Of a stretch of DNA of 25,083 nt, positions 8,418 through 15,696 are shown one piece after another. Positions within the stretch are counted from its first letter, which is position 1. Every line of letters starts with the position of its first letter. The translations under genes were made by a program, and so were the position numbers. The notes under the pieces were generated by a model. That model did no database searches and had not been told where the DNA came from. It worked only from the letters and a program-made list of their open reading frames with translations. Source of the DNA: Clostridiaceae bacterium UBA5444 (GTDB lineage: Bacteria > Bacillota > Clostridia > Clostridiales > Oxobacteraceae); contig DIRE01000010.1 of NCBI GenBank assembly GCA_002426575.1, positions 14,781 to 39,863 of the forward strand. The letters run 5' to 3'.

Positions 8418-9137
8418 TTAACATTTATCCCCACCCATTTTGCAAACATAGCTATAAAACATATTTAAAACACCTGCCGTTGTTCTTTGTGCTTGGCATA
8501 GCATTTCATCCGATATATTATAAAACCTATCCTCTAAAACTGTTACGTCCTTATTTTTTTCATATACTTTAATTGCAGCATTAGCATTTAGTTCTATAAA
8601 GTCCCCTACATTTTTAAGATATATACCCCCATCATAGCATTTAAAGCTATCATAAAGCTCATAAGCCCTCTTTACCCACTGCTCATATTTTCTATGTTTC
8701 TTTAATAGTTTAATGCTTACATGCTGTGGTACTGTCATATCCTGTACAAGGTGGCATACAGCCCCAAGGCAAAATATAGACTCATTTATATCCTTTCTAT
8801 ACCAAAATGTAAGTGCCATTGTGTAATAGGCTGATGCATCTTTTAGAGCATTGCTATTTCCATATAGCCCTCTTTTTTTCTCCGGGTTATAAAAATGGTT
8901 GCTGCTTTTTAAATCCTGATCTGCCCACACAGTACCTAGATTAAGCTGGGTAATATATTTAGAAAAGAAATTATATGGATCAATAAGCCCATCATTTTTT
9001 AAAATAACAAGGGACTGCCTATTTATGGCTTTATGAACCCTGCATTCTGTCTTAACAACAAGTCTTTTACTAGGGTTTATGGCCCTGAAGGTTGCCTTTA
9101 AAACTTTACCATATGATTTTTCAACAATTCCAGCCAC
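8418..9137 (-). CDS. Zinc-dependent phospholipase C-like protein, no signal peptide
   Basis: Member of the zinc-dependent phospholipase C family (Clostridium perfringens alpha-toxin N-domain / Bacillus PC-PLC fold). The 239 residues hold the trinuclear zinc motifs in order: His35 (VHKAINRQS), WADQDLKSSNHFYNP with Asp73 or Asp75 and His81, CHLVQDMTVPQH with His129, Asp133 and His139, and His148-x3-Glu152 in HRKYEQW. RTTAGVLNMF near the end also matches. Secreted members have a signal peptide and use the new N-terminal Trp as a zinc ligand. Here the N-terminus is basic with no hydrophobic core and no Trp at the equivalent place. It is probably cytoplasmic or has changed activity. GTG start after GGAGGGG. 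It is convergent with the small membrane protein gene. Confidence 0.85.
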   Translation of the reverse strand: MAGIVEKSYGKVLKATFRAINPSKRLVVKTECRVHKAINRQSLVILKNDGLIDPYNFFSKYITQLNLGTVWADQDLKSSNHFYNPEKKRGLYGNSNALKDASAYYTMALTFWYRKDINESIFCLGAVCHLVQDMTVPQHVSIKLLKKHRKYEQWVKRAYELYDSFKCYDGGIYLKNVGDFIELNANAAIKVYEKNKDVTVLEDRFYNISDEMLCQAQRTTAGVLNMFYSYVCKMGGDKC

Positions 9138-9149
9138 TAAATCCCCTCC

Positions 9150-9187
9150 AATATATTTATAAGTATATATATAATTATAAATATATT
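9150..9187. repeat. AT-only 13-bp inverted repeat
   Basis: AATATATTTATAA and its exact reverse complement flank a 12-base spacer, directly upstream of the GGAGGGG ribosome site of the phospholipase-like gene. It would form a weak all-AT hairpin in the 5' leader or a DNA-bending site at the divergent promoter region. It could be chance in such AT-rich DNA. Confidence 0.4.
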
Positions 9188-9246
9188 TGCGAAAAATATA
9201 CTAGGTTCCAAATCAAATCTACTTTAAAATATATTTATATGCTTTG

Positions 9247-9255
9247 TGATATAAT
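9247..9255 (+). promoter_or_regulatory. Candidate extended -10 promoter of the aminopeptidase gene
   Basis: TGA-TATAAT gives a consensus extended -10 hexamer with the TGn element, about 45 bases upstream of the ATG. The -35 region is poor, as is common with extended -10 promoters. An AAGGAG Shine-Dalgarno lies at 9284-9289. Confidence 0.5.
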
Positions 9256-9299
9256 AATAAAATAAGCACTTATAATAAAAAACAAGGAGTGAATATTAT

Positions 9300-10415
9300 A
9301 TGAAAGATCCTAGAATGATTACTCTCGCTAAAAATCTAGTTAATTACTCATGTAGACTTAAAAAAGGCGAAAAGGTATTAATTGAATCAACAGGTCTTGA
9401 GAGAGAGTTTGTAGATGAACTTATAAAGCAGGTATATGCTGCTCAAGCAATACCCTTTGTTACCATAAAGGATGCTACAGTTAATAGAGCATTATATATG
9501 AATGCATCAAGGGAACAGATGGAAATGATGGCTAAATACGAAGCTCTTAGAATGAATGATATGAATGCTTATATTGGAGTTAGATCAGGTGATAATAGTT
9601 CTGAATCTAGTGATGTTCCATCTGATAATATGGGACTTTGCATGAAATATCTTTGGAATCCTGTTCATGGAGAAATAAGAGTTCCAAAAACAAAATGGGT
9701 TGTATTAAGATATCCTGCTCCATCCATGGCACAATCAGCAAATATGAGTACAGAGGCTTTTGAAGACTTTTACTTTAATGTTTGCAATCTTGACTATGGC
9801 AAAATGTCAAAAGCAATGGACTCTCTTGCTTCTTTGCTTGAAAAAAGCGATAGGGTTCATATAAAGGGAGTAGGTACTGACATTAGCTTTTCTATTAAAG
9901 GTCTTCCTGCAATAAAATGTGCTGGAGAAGCAAATATACCTGATGGAGAAGTTTACACGGCTCCAGTTAAAGATAGTGTAAATGGCGTTTTAACCTATAA
10001 TACTCCTGCAGTTTATCAAGGCTTTACATATGAAAACATAAGGCTGGAGTTTAAGGATGGAAAAATAATAAAGGCAACAGCTAATGACACAGAAAAAATA
10101 AATAAGGTATTTGATACAGACCCTGGTGCAAGATATGTAGGAGAGTTCTCTTTTGGTGTCAACCCTTATATATTAAAGCCTATGAAAGACACCCTATTTG
10201 ATGAAAAGATACAGGGAAGCATACATTTTACCCCAGGCAGCTGCTATGATGAATGTAATAATGGAAATAGATCTTCTATCCACTGGGATCTTGTTTATAT
10301 TCAAAGACCTGAATATGGTGGAGGAGAAATATGGCTCGATAATAGACTAGTAAGAAAAGATGGAAGGTTTGTAATACCTGAGCTTGAGTGTTTAAACCCA
10401 GAAAACCTTAAATAA
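9300..10415 (+). CDS. M29-family metallo-aminopeptidase
   Basis: Cytoplasmic aminopeptidase of family M29 (AmpS / aminopeptidase T type), which removes N-terminal residues from peptides using two metal ions. It has 371 residues, a normal length for the clostridial form. The metal ligands of the family are visible in order: Glu217 in PDGEVYTAP, Glu282 in GEFSFGVNP, His309 and Tyr316 in GSIHFTPGSCYDE, and His328 with Asp330 in SSIHWDLV. The N-terminal domain (residues 1 to about 190) carries KKGEKVLIE, typical of the family. The start has AAGGAG at good spacing and an extended -10 promoter. A strong terminator-like hairpin follows (10436-10491), so it is probably transcribed on its own. Confidence 0.93.
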   Translation: MKDPRMITLAKNLVNYSCRLKKGEKVLIESTGLEREFVDELIKQVYAAQAIPFVTIKDATVNRALYMNASREQMEMMAKYEALRMNDMNAYIGVRSGDNSSESSDVPSDNMGLCMKYLWNPVHGEIRVPKTKWVVLRYPAPSMAQSANMSTEAFEDFYFNVCNLDYGKMSKAMDSLASLLEKSDRVHIKGVGTDISFSIKGLPAIKCAGEANIPDGEVYTAPVKDSVNGVLTYNTPAVYQGFTYENIRLEFKDGKIIKATANDTEKINKVFDTDPGARYVGEFSFGVNPYILKPMKDTLFDEKIQGSIHFTPGSCYDECNNGNRSSIHWDLVYIQRPEYGGGEIWLDNRLVRKDGRFVIPELECLNPENLK

Positions 10416-10435
10416 CCACTATTCAAATGTACTTA

Positions 10436-10491
10436 TTCCCCATAAGCTGTAATATTAATATATTAAATATATAGCTTATGGGGAAATTTTT
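10436..10491 (+). terminator. Strong intrinsic terminator or RBS-masking hairpin before spoVB
   Basis: Perfect 13-bp inverted repeat, TTCCCCATAAGCT (10436-10448) and AGCTTATGGGGAA (10473-10485), with a 24-base AT-rich loop, followed by A and five T (10487-10491). It looks like the terminator of the aminopeptidase gene. Its 3' arm includes GGGGA, the only plausible Shine-Dalgarno of spoVB, whose GTG start follows immediately at 10492. Confidence 0.7.
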
Positions 10492-12030
10492 GTGAAAAAA
10501 CTTTCTTTTGTTCAAAATACAATCTTATTAGTTATATCAAACCTTATTACAGGTTCTTTAAATTTTCTTTTTTCAATTATATTATCAAGGGAAATAGGTG
10601 CAAACGGCGTAGGTCTTTATCAAATAGTTATGCCGCTTTACACGCTTTTTATATGCTTTACTAGCGGAGGAGTAGTCACAGCCATTTCAAAAATAGTTGC
10701 AGAGCATAATTCAAGGCATAACATGAAACAATTATACAAAACTATTTCAACCTCCATAACATTCTTTTCATTTTGGACAATTCTAGTTTCTATTTTTTTG
10801 GTTATATTTTCGCCTTTTATATCAACCCATATGCTTAAAGATACAAGAGTATATTTAAGCATACTAGTATTTGTACCAGCACTTTTATTCATCGCCATAA
10901 GTTCAATACTAAAAGGGTATTTTTATGGAATGCAAAATACCGCCTTTCCAGCCATAATAGATATAGTTGAAAAATCAATAAGAATTACCATGCTTTTAAC
11001 ACTTACAGTAACTCTAAAAGACTGCGAACTAAATATAAGAGTTGCAGGTGCAGTATCTGCTATGACTGCTGGGGAGTTTATAAGCCTTGTACTTCTTTAT
11101 ATATTTTATAAGAAATCATATTTTGATGTAAAATTGCCTAAGCAAAATAAAGATAATGGATTGCAAATAATAGCTGATGTTCTTGTTACATCCCTTCCAC
11201 TTTGCATAAATGGTTTTTTAGCAACGATTCTTGGAACCTTTATTGCAATAATGATACCTCAAAGGCTTCAATGTGCAGGGTTTTCCCCTGAAACATCCCT
11301 TGCACTTTATGGAAAGGTATCTGGCATGGCACTTACAATAATAATGTTTCCTTCTGTAATAATAACCTCCCTATCAACTATACTTGTACCTATTATTTCT
11401 GAAGAATCAGCAAAATACTCTATAAATAATAAGGGCAAATACAATATAAATAAAAAAATTTATGCATCTTTAAAGGTAACAGTATTAGTTGCATCAGTTT
11501 CTGCAGCCATCTTTTTCTCACTTTCTGATGAACTTGGAATGTTATTTTATAATAGAAATGATCTTGGTGGAATTGTCTTTTCATTGTCTTTTGGTGTATT
11601 ATTTGTATATATTGAATCCACACTATTTGGTATATTAAATGGCCTTGGAAAACAAAAGATACTTCTTAGAAACACACTTATAATGTCTTCCATAGATGTT
11701 ATTCTATTATACATACTTCTTGGTAACCCTAAAATAAATATTTATGGATTTGCCATAGATTTTTGTTTAAGCCATATTATGGGATCAATTGTAAGTGCTA
11801 TAGAAGTTAAAAAATCAACAGGTGTTAAAATAGATTTAAATGAGCTATTTCTTCTTCCCTTATCTGCTTCATTTATAGAAATATTAATAATAAACAGTGT
11901 TAAAATTCCACTATATAAAGCCCTACAAAATATTAATCTAACAACCACAGCCCTACTTTTTATAGGGACAATAGCCTTCTCTGTCTTTTATGTTTTATTT
12001 AAAAAGATATTTAGAATTGCCTCCTGTTAA
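10492..12030 (+). CDS. spoVB: Stage V sporulation protein B-like MOP flippase
   Basis: Polytopic membrane protein of the MOP/MATE (polysaccharide and lipid II flippase) superfamily, 512 residues with about 14 predicted membrane helices. The N-terminus (TILLVISNLITGSLNFLFS, then SREIGANGVGLYQIVMPLYTLF) is typical of SpoVB-like proteins, as is LKGYFYGMQN near residue 143. SpoVB is needed for spore cortex synthesis, probably by flipping a peptidoglycan precursor in the mother cell. Firmicutes carry several paralogues (YtgP/MurJ-like), so spoVB is the best rather than the only name. The GTG start lies right after a hairpin plus T-tract that contains the ribosome-binding site. A 17-bp palindrome and a bidirectional terminator follow the stop. 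Confidence 0.85.
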   Translation: MKKLSFVQNTILLVISNLITGSLNFLFSIILSREIGANGVGLYQIVMPLYTLFICFTSGGVVTAISKIVAEHNSRHNMKQLYKTISTSITFFSFWTILVSIFLVIFSPFISTHMLKDTRVYLSILVFVPALLFIAISSILKGYFYGMQNTAFPAIIDIVEKSIRITMLLTLTVTLKDCELNIRVAGAVSAMTAGEFISLVLLYIFYKKSYFDVKLPKQNKDNGLQIIADVLVTSLPLCINGFLATILGTFIAIMIPQRLQCAGFSPETSLALYGKVSGMALTIIMFPSVIITSLSTILVPIISEESAKYSINNKGKYNINKKIYASLKVTVLVASVSAAIFFSLSDELGMLFYNRNDLGGIVFSLSFGVLFVYIESTLFGILNGLGKQKILLRNTLIMSSIDVILLYILLGNPKINIYGFAIDFCLSHIMGSIVSAIEVKKSTGVKIDLNELFLLPLSASFIEILIINSVKIPLYKALQNINLTTTALLFIGTIAFSVFYVLFKKIFRIASC

Positions 12031-12031
12031 A

Positions 12032-12083
12032 GGATATGTTGATTTACTGTAGCAGCGTGCAGCAGAAGTAAATCAACATATCC
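12032..12083. repeat. 17-bp perfect inverted repeat after spoVB
   Basis: GGATATGTTGATTTACT and its exact reverse complement flank an 18-base spacer that contains GCAGC twice. It begins two bases after the spoVB stop. No T-tract follows on either strand, so it is not a standard terminator. It may be an mRNA 3'-end stabiliser or a small palindromic repeat element. Confidence 0.8.
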
Positions 12084-12106
12084 GGTTTAAAAGCCAGCAG
12101 TTACTT

Positions 12107-12136
12107 AAAAAAGTAGCAGATTTTCTGCTATTTTTT
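12107..12136. terminator. Bidirectional terminator between spoVB and the pseudouridine synthase gene
   Basis: TAGCAGA (12114-12120) and TCTGCTA (12124-12130) form a 7-bp stem with a 3-base loop. Six T follow on the plus strand (12131-12136) and six T on the minus strand (12112-12107). It can end both convergent transcripts. The TAG stop codon of the pseudouridine synthase gene is part of the stem. Confidence 0.8.
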
Positions 12137-13030
12137 GAGTTTCTCCATAAGTTCCATAATATCTGCTGGAATAGGCGTATTGATTATTATGTCTTCACCA
12201 GTTCTTGGATGCTTGAATTTAAGCATATAGGCATGAAGCGCTTGCCTTTTTATAAGCTCACTGTCATCGTTTTCTCCATAGAGGGTGTCACCATAAAGAG
12301 GGTGTCCAATGTGGCTTAGATGAACACGTATCTGATGGGTCTTACCTGTTTCTAACTTTATGCGAAGAAGTGCACTGCCTTCGATCCTTTCTACAATACT
12401 ATAGTGAGTAATTGCCATCTGCCCATTATCCATAACTTCTCTTTTTATAGACTCTTTAGTGGGCCTATCTATTGGGAGTGAAATTGTATCTTCATCTTTA
12501 TCAAATTCTCCATGTGCTACTGCATAATATAATTTTTCAACCTGATTTGCTTCAAATTGCTTTGCCATGGCTTGATGGCAAAACTGATTCTTTGCTACAA
12601 TTATAAGACCTGATGTATCTCTATCTAGCCTATTTACAAGCCTTACAATTGTATCCTCCCCCATGCTTCTAAAGTGATATATTATACCATTAGCTAGGGT
12701 TTCTGTAGGATGTCCCTTTGTAGGATGTACAACAATACCTGGCTGCTTATTAATAACTAAAATATCCTTATCTTCAAAGGCTATATCTATAGGAATATTT
12801 TGTGGCTCTATATCTTGGCTTTCATGTTTGGCTAAATTTACAGATACCTCATCTTTTATATGAACCTTTTCGTTTGTAAAGGCTTCTTTCCCATTTAAAA
12901 ATATGTTTTTATTTTTTTTAAGTCCTGTTATCATTCTTCTTGATATATTCATTTTATGTTTTAATACATTGTCTATCTTTAGGCCTTCATCTTCATCTTT
13001 TACATTATAAATTAAGAAGTCTTCCTCCAT
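12128..13030 (-). CDS. RluA-family 23S rRNA pseudouridine synthase
   Basis: Converts uridine to pseudouridine in RNA, most likely 23S rRNA. It has 300 residues, the RluD-like length. Residues about 16-65 are an S4 RNA-binding domain (GLKIDNVLKHKMNISRRMI). The catalytic domain contains VNRLDRDTSGL with catalytic Asp136, then KLYYAVAHGEF, the KTHQIRVHLSHIGHPLYGD block, and LHAYMLKFKHP, all standard for the family. The ATG at 13030 follows AAAAGGAGA. The histidine that usually precedes RLDRDTSG is Asn here, a tolerated change. It is the last gene of a probable operon with the LolA/DUF4367 gene, 30 bases upstream, and ends in a bidirectional terminator. Confidence 0.94.
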   Translation of the reverse strand: MEEDFLIYNVKDEDEGLKIDNVLKHKMNISRRMITGLKKNKNIFLNGKEAFTNEKVHIKDEVSVNLAKHESQDIEPQNIPIDIAFEDKDILVINKQPGIVVHPTKGHPTETLANGIIYHFRSMGEDTIVRLVNRLDRDTSGLIIVAKNQFCHQAMAKQFEANQVEKLYYAVAHGEFDKDEDTISLPIDRPTKESIKREVMDNGQMAITHYSIVERIEGSALLRIKLETGKTHQIRVHLSHIGHPLYGDTLYGENDDSELIKRQALHAYMLKFKHPRTGEDIIINTPIPADIMELMEKLKK

Positions 13031-13060
13031 TTAACTCTCCTTTTATCTTTCGGCTATTGT

Positions 13061-14161
13061 TTATATATTAATCCATAGTCCACAAATACCCTGTACTATT
13101 TTTTTTAGTTCCTCTTTTAAATGCTTAGGGGCTATTACTTCATATTCAATATTATTTCTAACCCATCTAACTGAAATAGAATTATCATAAAGCTTCCTTG
13201 TAGCAAATTCTCTATCTATAACTTGTATTATTTTATCATTTTCGCCTATCTTTAATTCATTTCTTTGGGTATTTTTCTGATTGAAATATATGGTGTTACC
13301 GTTATCCTTTGATATATAAGATATAAGAACTGATGGGCTTTTAGATGGTGGTATTACATACATCTCGTTTATATTAAACCCCTGCGGAATATATTTAGGT
13401 AGTATTACATCAAATTTAGCATAACTTTCTGCTTCCTTTATATCTATTACAAGTTTTGGTATGCCATCTGCTTCATACACCTTTATATCTTCAGACTGAT
13501 TTATTTCAAATATTGAATCATCCATTTGTTTATTTATTGATATATACTCATAATCGTATACGGATTCTTTATTCCCATCACATAAATATTCTTCCCTTAT
13601 AGGCAATTTATAGTCTTCTAATACCCCAATCCATACTTTATGTTCATAAATTTTCCCGTCTTCCTCATGGGTTGATCTTATAATTTCTGTATCAATATTT
13701 CTTATTTTATCAGTTTTATATATGCTATATGTTTCTTTTAACATTATATCACGCAATTTACCTTCAAGCTGAAAAAAGACTTTGCTTCCATCTTTCCACT
13801 TTTCTCTATAATAAGCAACAGATGAGGAGGGAAAAATCTCTATAACACTATCTTGACTAAATATATCTATATTTATATTATCCCCAATTTTTGTTTCAAC
13901 CCTTAGCTGATCTGGTCTTCTATAATAATAATGAGTTTTGCTAACAATCTTTTTATCCTCTATTCCTGTAGCCTCCATATTTATAATATATTCTATAGTA
14001 TTTATAGAATATATTGATTCATCAAGCAGATTATAAGAATAAACCGGGATACTGCTTACTTGGACTGCAGGTTGGTTCTCTTTCCTAGAAGCATAAGAGA
14101 GTAATAAAAAAAGTACAACCAGCATAATAATAGATCCATACTTAAATGTTTTATATATCAA
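13061..14161 (-). CDS. Membrane-anchored LolA/RseB-like protein with DUF4367-type C-terminus
   Basis: Probable extracytoplasmic protein of 366 residues. A hydrophobic segment at about residues 10-24 (GSIIMLVVLFLLLSYAS) acts as a signal anchor or signal peptide. No cysteine follows, so it is not a lipoprotein. Residues about 50-225 resemble the LolA/RseB fold (antiparallel strands such as THYYYRRPDQLRVET and VWIGVLEDYKLPIREEY). Residues about 245-365 resemble DUF4367 (VILPKYIPQGFNINEMYV, then NNIEYEVIAP near the end). Such proteins sometimes modulate anti-sigma factors, but none is visible here. The TTG start lies after AGGGGGC, which sits in a hairpin (14169-14213). Its place between the aminotransferase and pseudouridine synthase genes gives no functional clue. 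Confidence 0.7.
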   Translation of the reverse strand: MIYKTFKYGSIIMLVVLFLLLSYASRKENQPAVQVSSIPVYSYNLLDESIYSINTIEYIINMEATGIEDKKIVSKTHYYYRRPDQLRVETKIGDNINIDIFSQDSVIEIFPSSSVAYYREKWKDGSKVFFQLEGKLRDIMLKETYSIYKTDKIRNIDTEIIRSTHEEDGKIYEHKVWIGVLEDYKLPIREEYLCDGNKESVYDYEYISINKQMDDSIFEINQSEDIKVYEADGIPKLVIDIKEAESYAKFDVILPKYIPQGFNINEMYVIPPSKSPSVLISYISKDNGNTIYFNQKNTQRNELKIGENDKIIQVIDREFATRKLYDNSISVRWVRNNIEYEVIAPKHLKEELKKIVQGICGLWINI

Positions 14162-14168
14162 TATTTTT

Positions 14169-14213
14169 GCCCCCTATAAATAAACCTACTTAATAAATTT
14201 ATATTACAGGGGC
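14169..14213 (-). promoter_or_regulatory. Hairpin enclosing the ribosome-binding site of the LolA/DUF4367 gene
   Basis: On the minus strand GCCCC and TATAAAT pair with ATTTATA and GGGGC, with a 5-base bulge on one side and a 15-base loop. The 3' arm holds AGGGGGC, the Shine-Dalgarno for the TTG start at 14161. No T-tract follows, so masking of translation is more likely than termination. Confidence 0.4.
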
Positions 14214-14249
14214 ATGTTTTTTAAGACCTTTTAAATTAATAATTTATCT

Positions 14250-15437
14250 CTATTCTCCTAAAAACTTTTCTATCCTATTTAGTCCTTCAAAAATATTCTC
14301 GTGAGATGTGGCATAAGACATTCTAACAAAATCATCTGCTCCAAATGCAGAACCTGGAATGAGCGATACATTAGCCCCCTCTAAAAGTGCGCTGCAAAAA
14401 GATACAGAGTCTTTTATTAACTTGCCGCCTATGGTCTTTCCTTTTATCTTGCTAATGTTCATCATTACATAGAATGCGCCTTGAGGTTTTCTGCAAGAGA
14501 TATTTGGTATGCTGTTTATTCTATCCACCATATAATTTCTTCTATTTTCAAATTCTACTCTCATTTTTTCTATGGTGTCCTGTCCTCCTTGCAATGCTGC
14601 TGTACTTGCATACTGAGCAATTGAATTTGGGTTTGATGTTGCATGGCTCTGAACATTTGACATAGCTTTTATTATTCTTTCATCTGCTGCAGCATATCCA
14701 ATTCTCCAACCAGTCATTGCATAAGCCTTTGACATACCGTTTACAACTATTGTTCTCTTTTTTACTTCCTCGCTAAAAGAGGCAATGCTTACATGTTTTT
14801 CGCCATCATATACTAGCTTTTCATATATCTCATCAGAGATTATTAGTATATCTTTCTCAATTGCTATTTCTGCAACCATTTTGAGATTTTGATTAGTATA
14901 AATTGCACCTGTAGGATTATTTGGGCTATTAATTATTATTGCCTTTGTTTTTGGGGTTATTGCAGAAAGTAACTTTTCCTTGGTAAACTGAAATCCATCT
15001 TCTTCTGATGTATTTACATACACTGGTACTCCATCTGCAAGCTTTATAAGTTCAGGATAGCTTACCCAGTATGGTACAGGCACAATTACCTCATCTCCTG
15101 GGTTTAGTATAGCAATAAGTGCATTATTTAAGCTATGCTTTGCTCCATTTGATACCAGTATTTGAGATGGATTATATGTTAGACCATTTTCTCTTTCAAG
15201 TTTATTACATATACTCTTTTTAAGTTCAGTTATACCTGATGCGGGAGTATATTTCGTAAACCCTTTTTTTATAGCCTCTATTGCAGCATCTTTTATATAA
15301 TCAGGTGTATCAAAATCTGGCTCTCCAGCACCAAAACTTATTACATCTATTCCTTCACTTTTCATTTTTTTAGCTTTAGCAGTTATTTCTAATGTAACAG
15401 AGCTTGTTATTGCTTCAGCTTTCCTTGACAATTTCAT
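14250..15437 (-). CDS. PLP-dependent class I aminotransferase (aspartate aminotransferase-like)
   Basis: Cytoplasmic transaminase of fold type I, subgroup Ib (AspB-like), probably moving an amino group between aspartate or another amino acid and 2-oxoglutarate. The frame opens at 15476, but the ATG at 15437 is chosen, with GAGGAG eight bases before it and the typical MKLSRKAEAITSSVTLEI start, giving 395 residues. Family residues are all present: FGAGEPDFDTP near 35-45, the SPNNPTG motif with Asn174, Asp202 and Tyr205 in SDEIYEKLVY, PLP-binding Lys237 in NGMSKAYAMTGWRIGY, and the substrate-binding arginine in VRMSYATS. It is the first gene of a probable three-gene operon. Substrate specificity cannot be read from the sequence. 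Confidence 0.93.
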   Translation of the reverse strand: MKLSRKAEAITSSVTLEITAKAKKMKSEGIDVISFGAGEPDFDTPDYIKDAAIEAIKKGFTKYTPASGITELKKSICNKLERENGLTYNPSQILVSNGAKHSLNNALIAILNPGDEVIVPVPYWVSYPELIKLADGVPVYVNTSEEDGFQFTKEKLLSAITPKTKAIIINSPNNPTGAIYTNQNLKMVAEIAIEKDILIISDEIYEKLVYDGEKHVSIASFSEEVKKRTIVVNGMSKAYAMTGWRIGYAAADERIIKAMSNVQSHATSNPNSIAQYASTAALQGGQDTIEKMRVEFENRRNYMVDRINSIPNISCRKPQGAFYVMMNISKIKGKTIGGKLIKDSVSFCSALLEGANVSLIPGSAFGADDFVRMSYATSHENIFEGLNRIEKFLGE

Positions 15438-15493
15438 CCAATCACTCCTCGAATACTTTAATATTGATTTCTTCATAAATTTAATTAGAGTGG

Positions 15494-15523
15494 TATATAA
15501 AATTCACGCCCTTTTGATTACAA
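15494..15523 (-). promoter_or_regulatory. Candidate sigma-A promoter of the aminotransferase operon
   Basis: On the minus strand TTGTAA (15523-15518) and TATATA (15499-15494) are spaced by 18 bases, about 57 bases upstream of the chosen ATG. The spacing is acceptable, and the GC-containing spacer makes it stand out from the AT-rich surroundings. Confidence 0.4.
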
Positions 15524-15584
15524 TTTGAAAGTATTAAACATAAATCCTTCAAATTTATAATAAGTACCATTATATAATAAATAC

Positions 15585-15615
15585 AAATAAATTAAAACAT
15601 CTTTTTAATTTATTT
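15585..15615. terminator. AT-only 13-bp hairpin, possible tandem terminator
   Basis: AAATAAATTAAAA and its exact reverse complement flank a 5-base loop. It lies 31 bases beyond the G+C-containing terminator of the transporter operon, between that operon and the aminotransferase promoter. It may be a weak second terminator. Confidence 0.4.
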
Positions 15616-15645
15616 CACATCTTTGGCGAGTTATAAAATTAAATA

Positions 15646-15677
15646 AGGCATAACCTGCTCATCAGCTGGTTATGCCT
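15646..15677 (-). terminator. Terminator of the ABC transporter operon
   Basis: Perfect 10-bp stem AGGCATAACC / GGTTATGCCT with a 12-base loop, about 20 bases after the stop of the family 5 binding protein gene. On the minus strand the stem is followed by TTATTTAATTTTAT. The shape and position fit an intrinsic terminator for the four-gene operon. Confidence 0.75.
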
Positions 15678-15696
15678 CAATGGAAAAAGAATTATG

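Noticed and set aside
10638..11948. Minus-strand ORFs inside spoVB (10638-10898, 11420-11623, 11742-11948)
   Set aside because: They are antisense shadows of a 512-codon membrane protein frame with clear family features.
15438..15476. Extended N-terminus of the aminotransferase (13 extra residues)
   Set aside because: The ATG at 15437 has GAGGAG at proper spacing and gives the family's usual start; the upstream ATG lacks a ribosome site.
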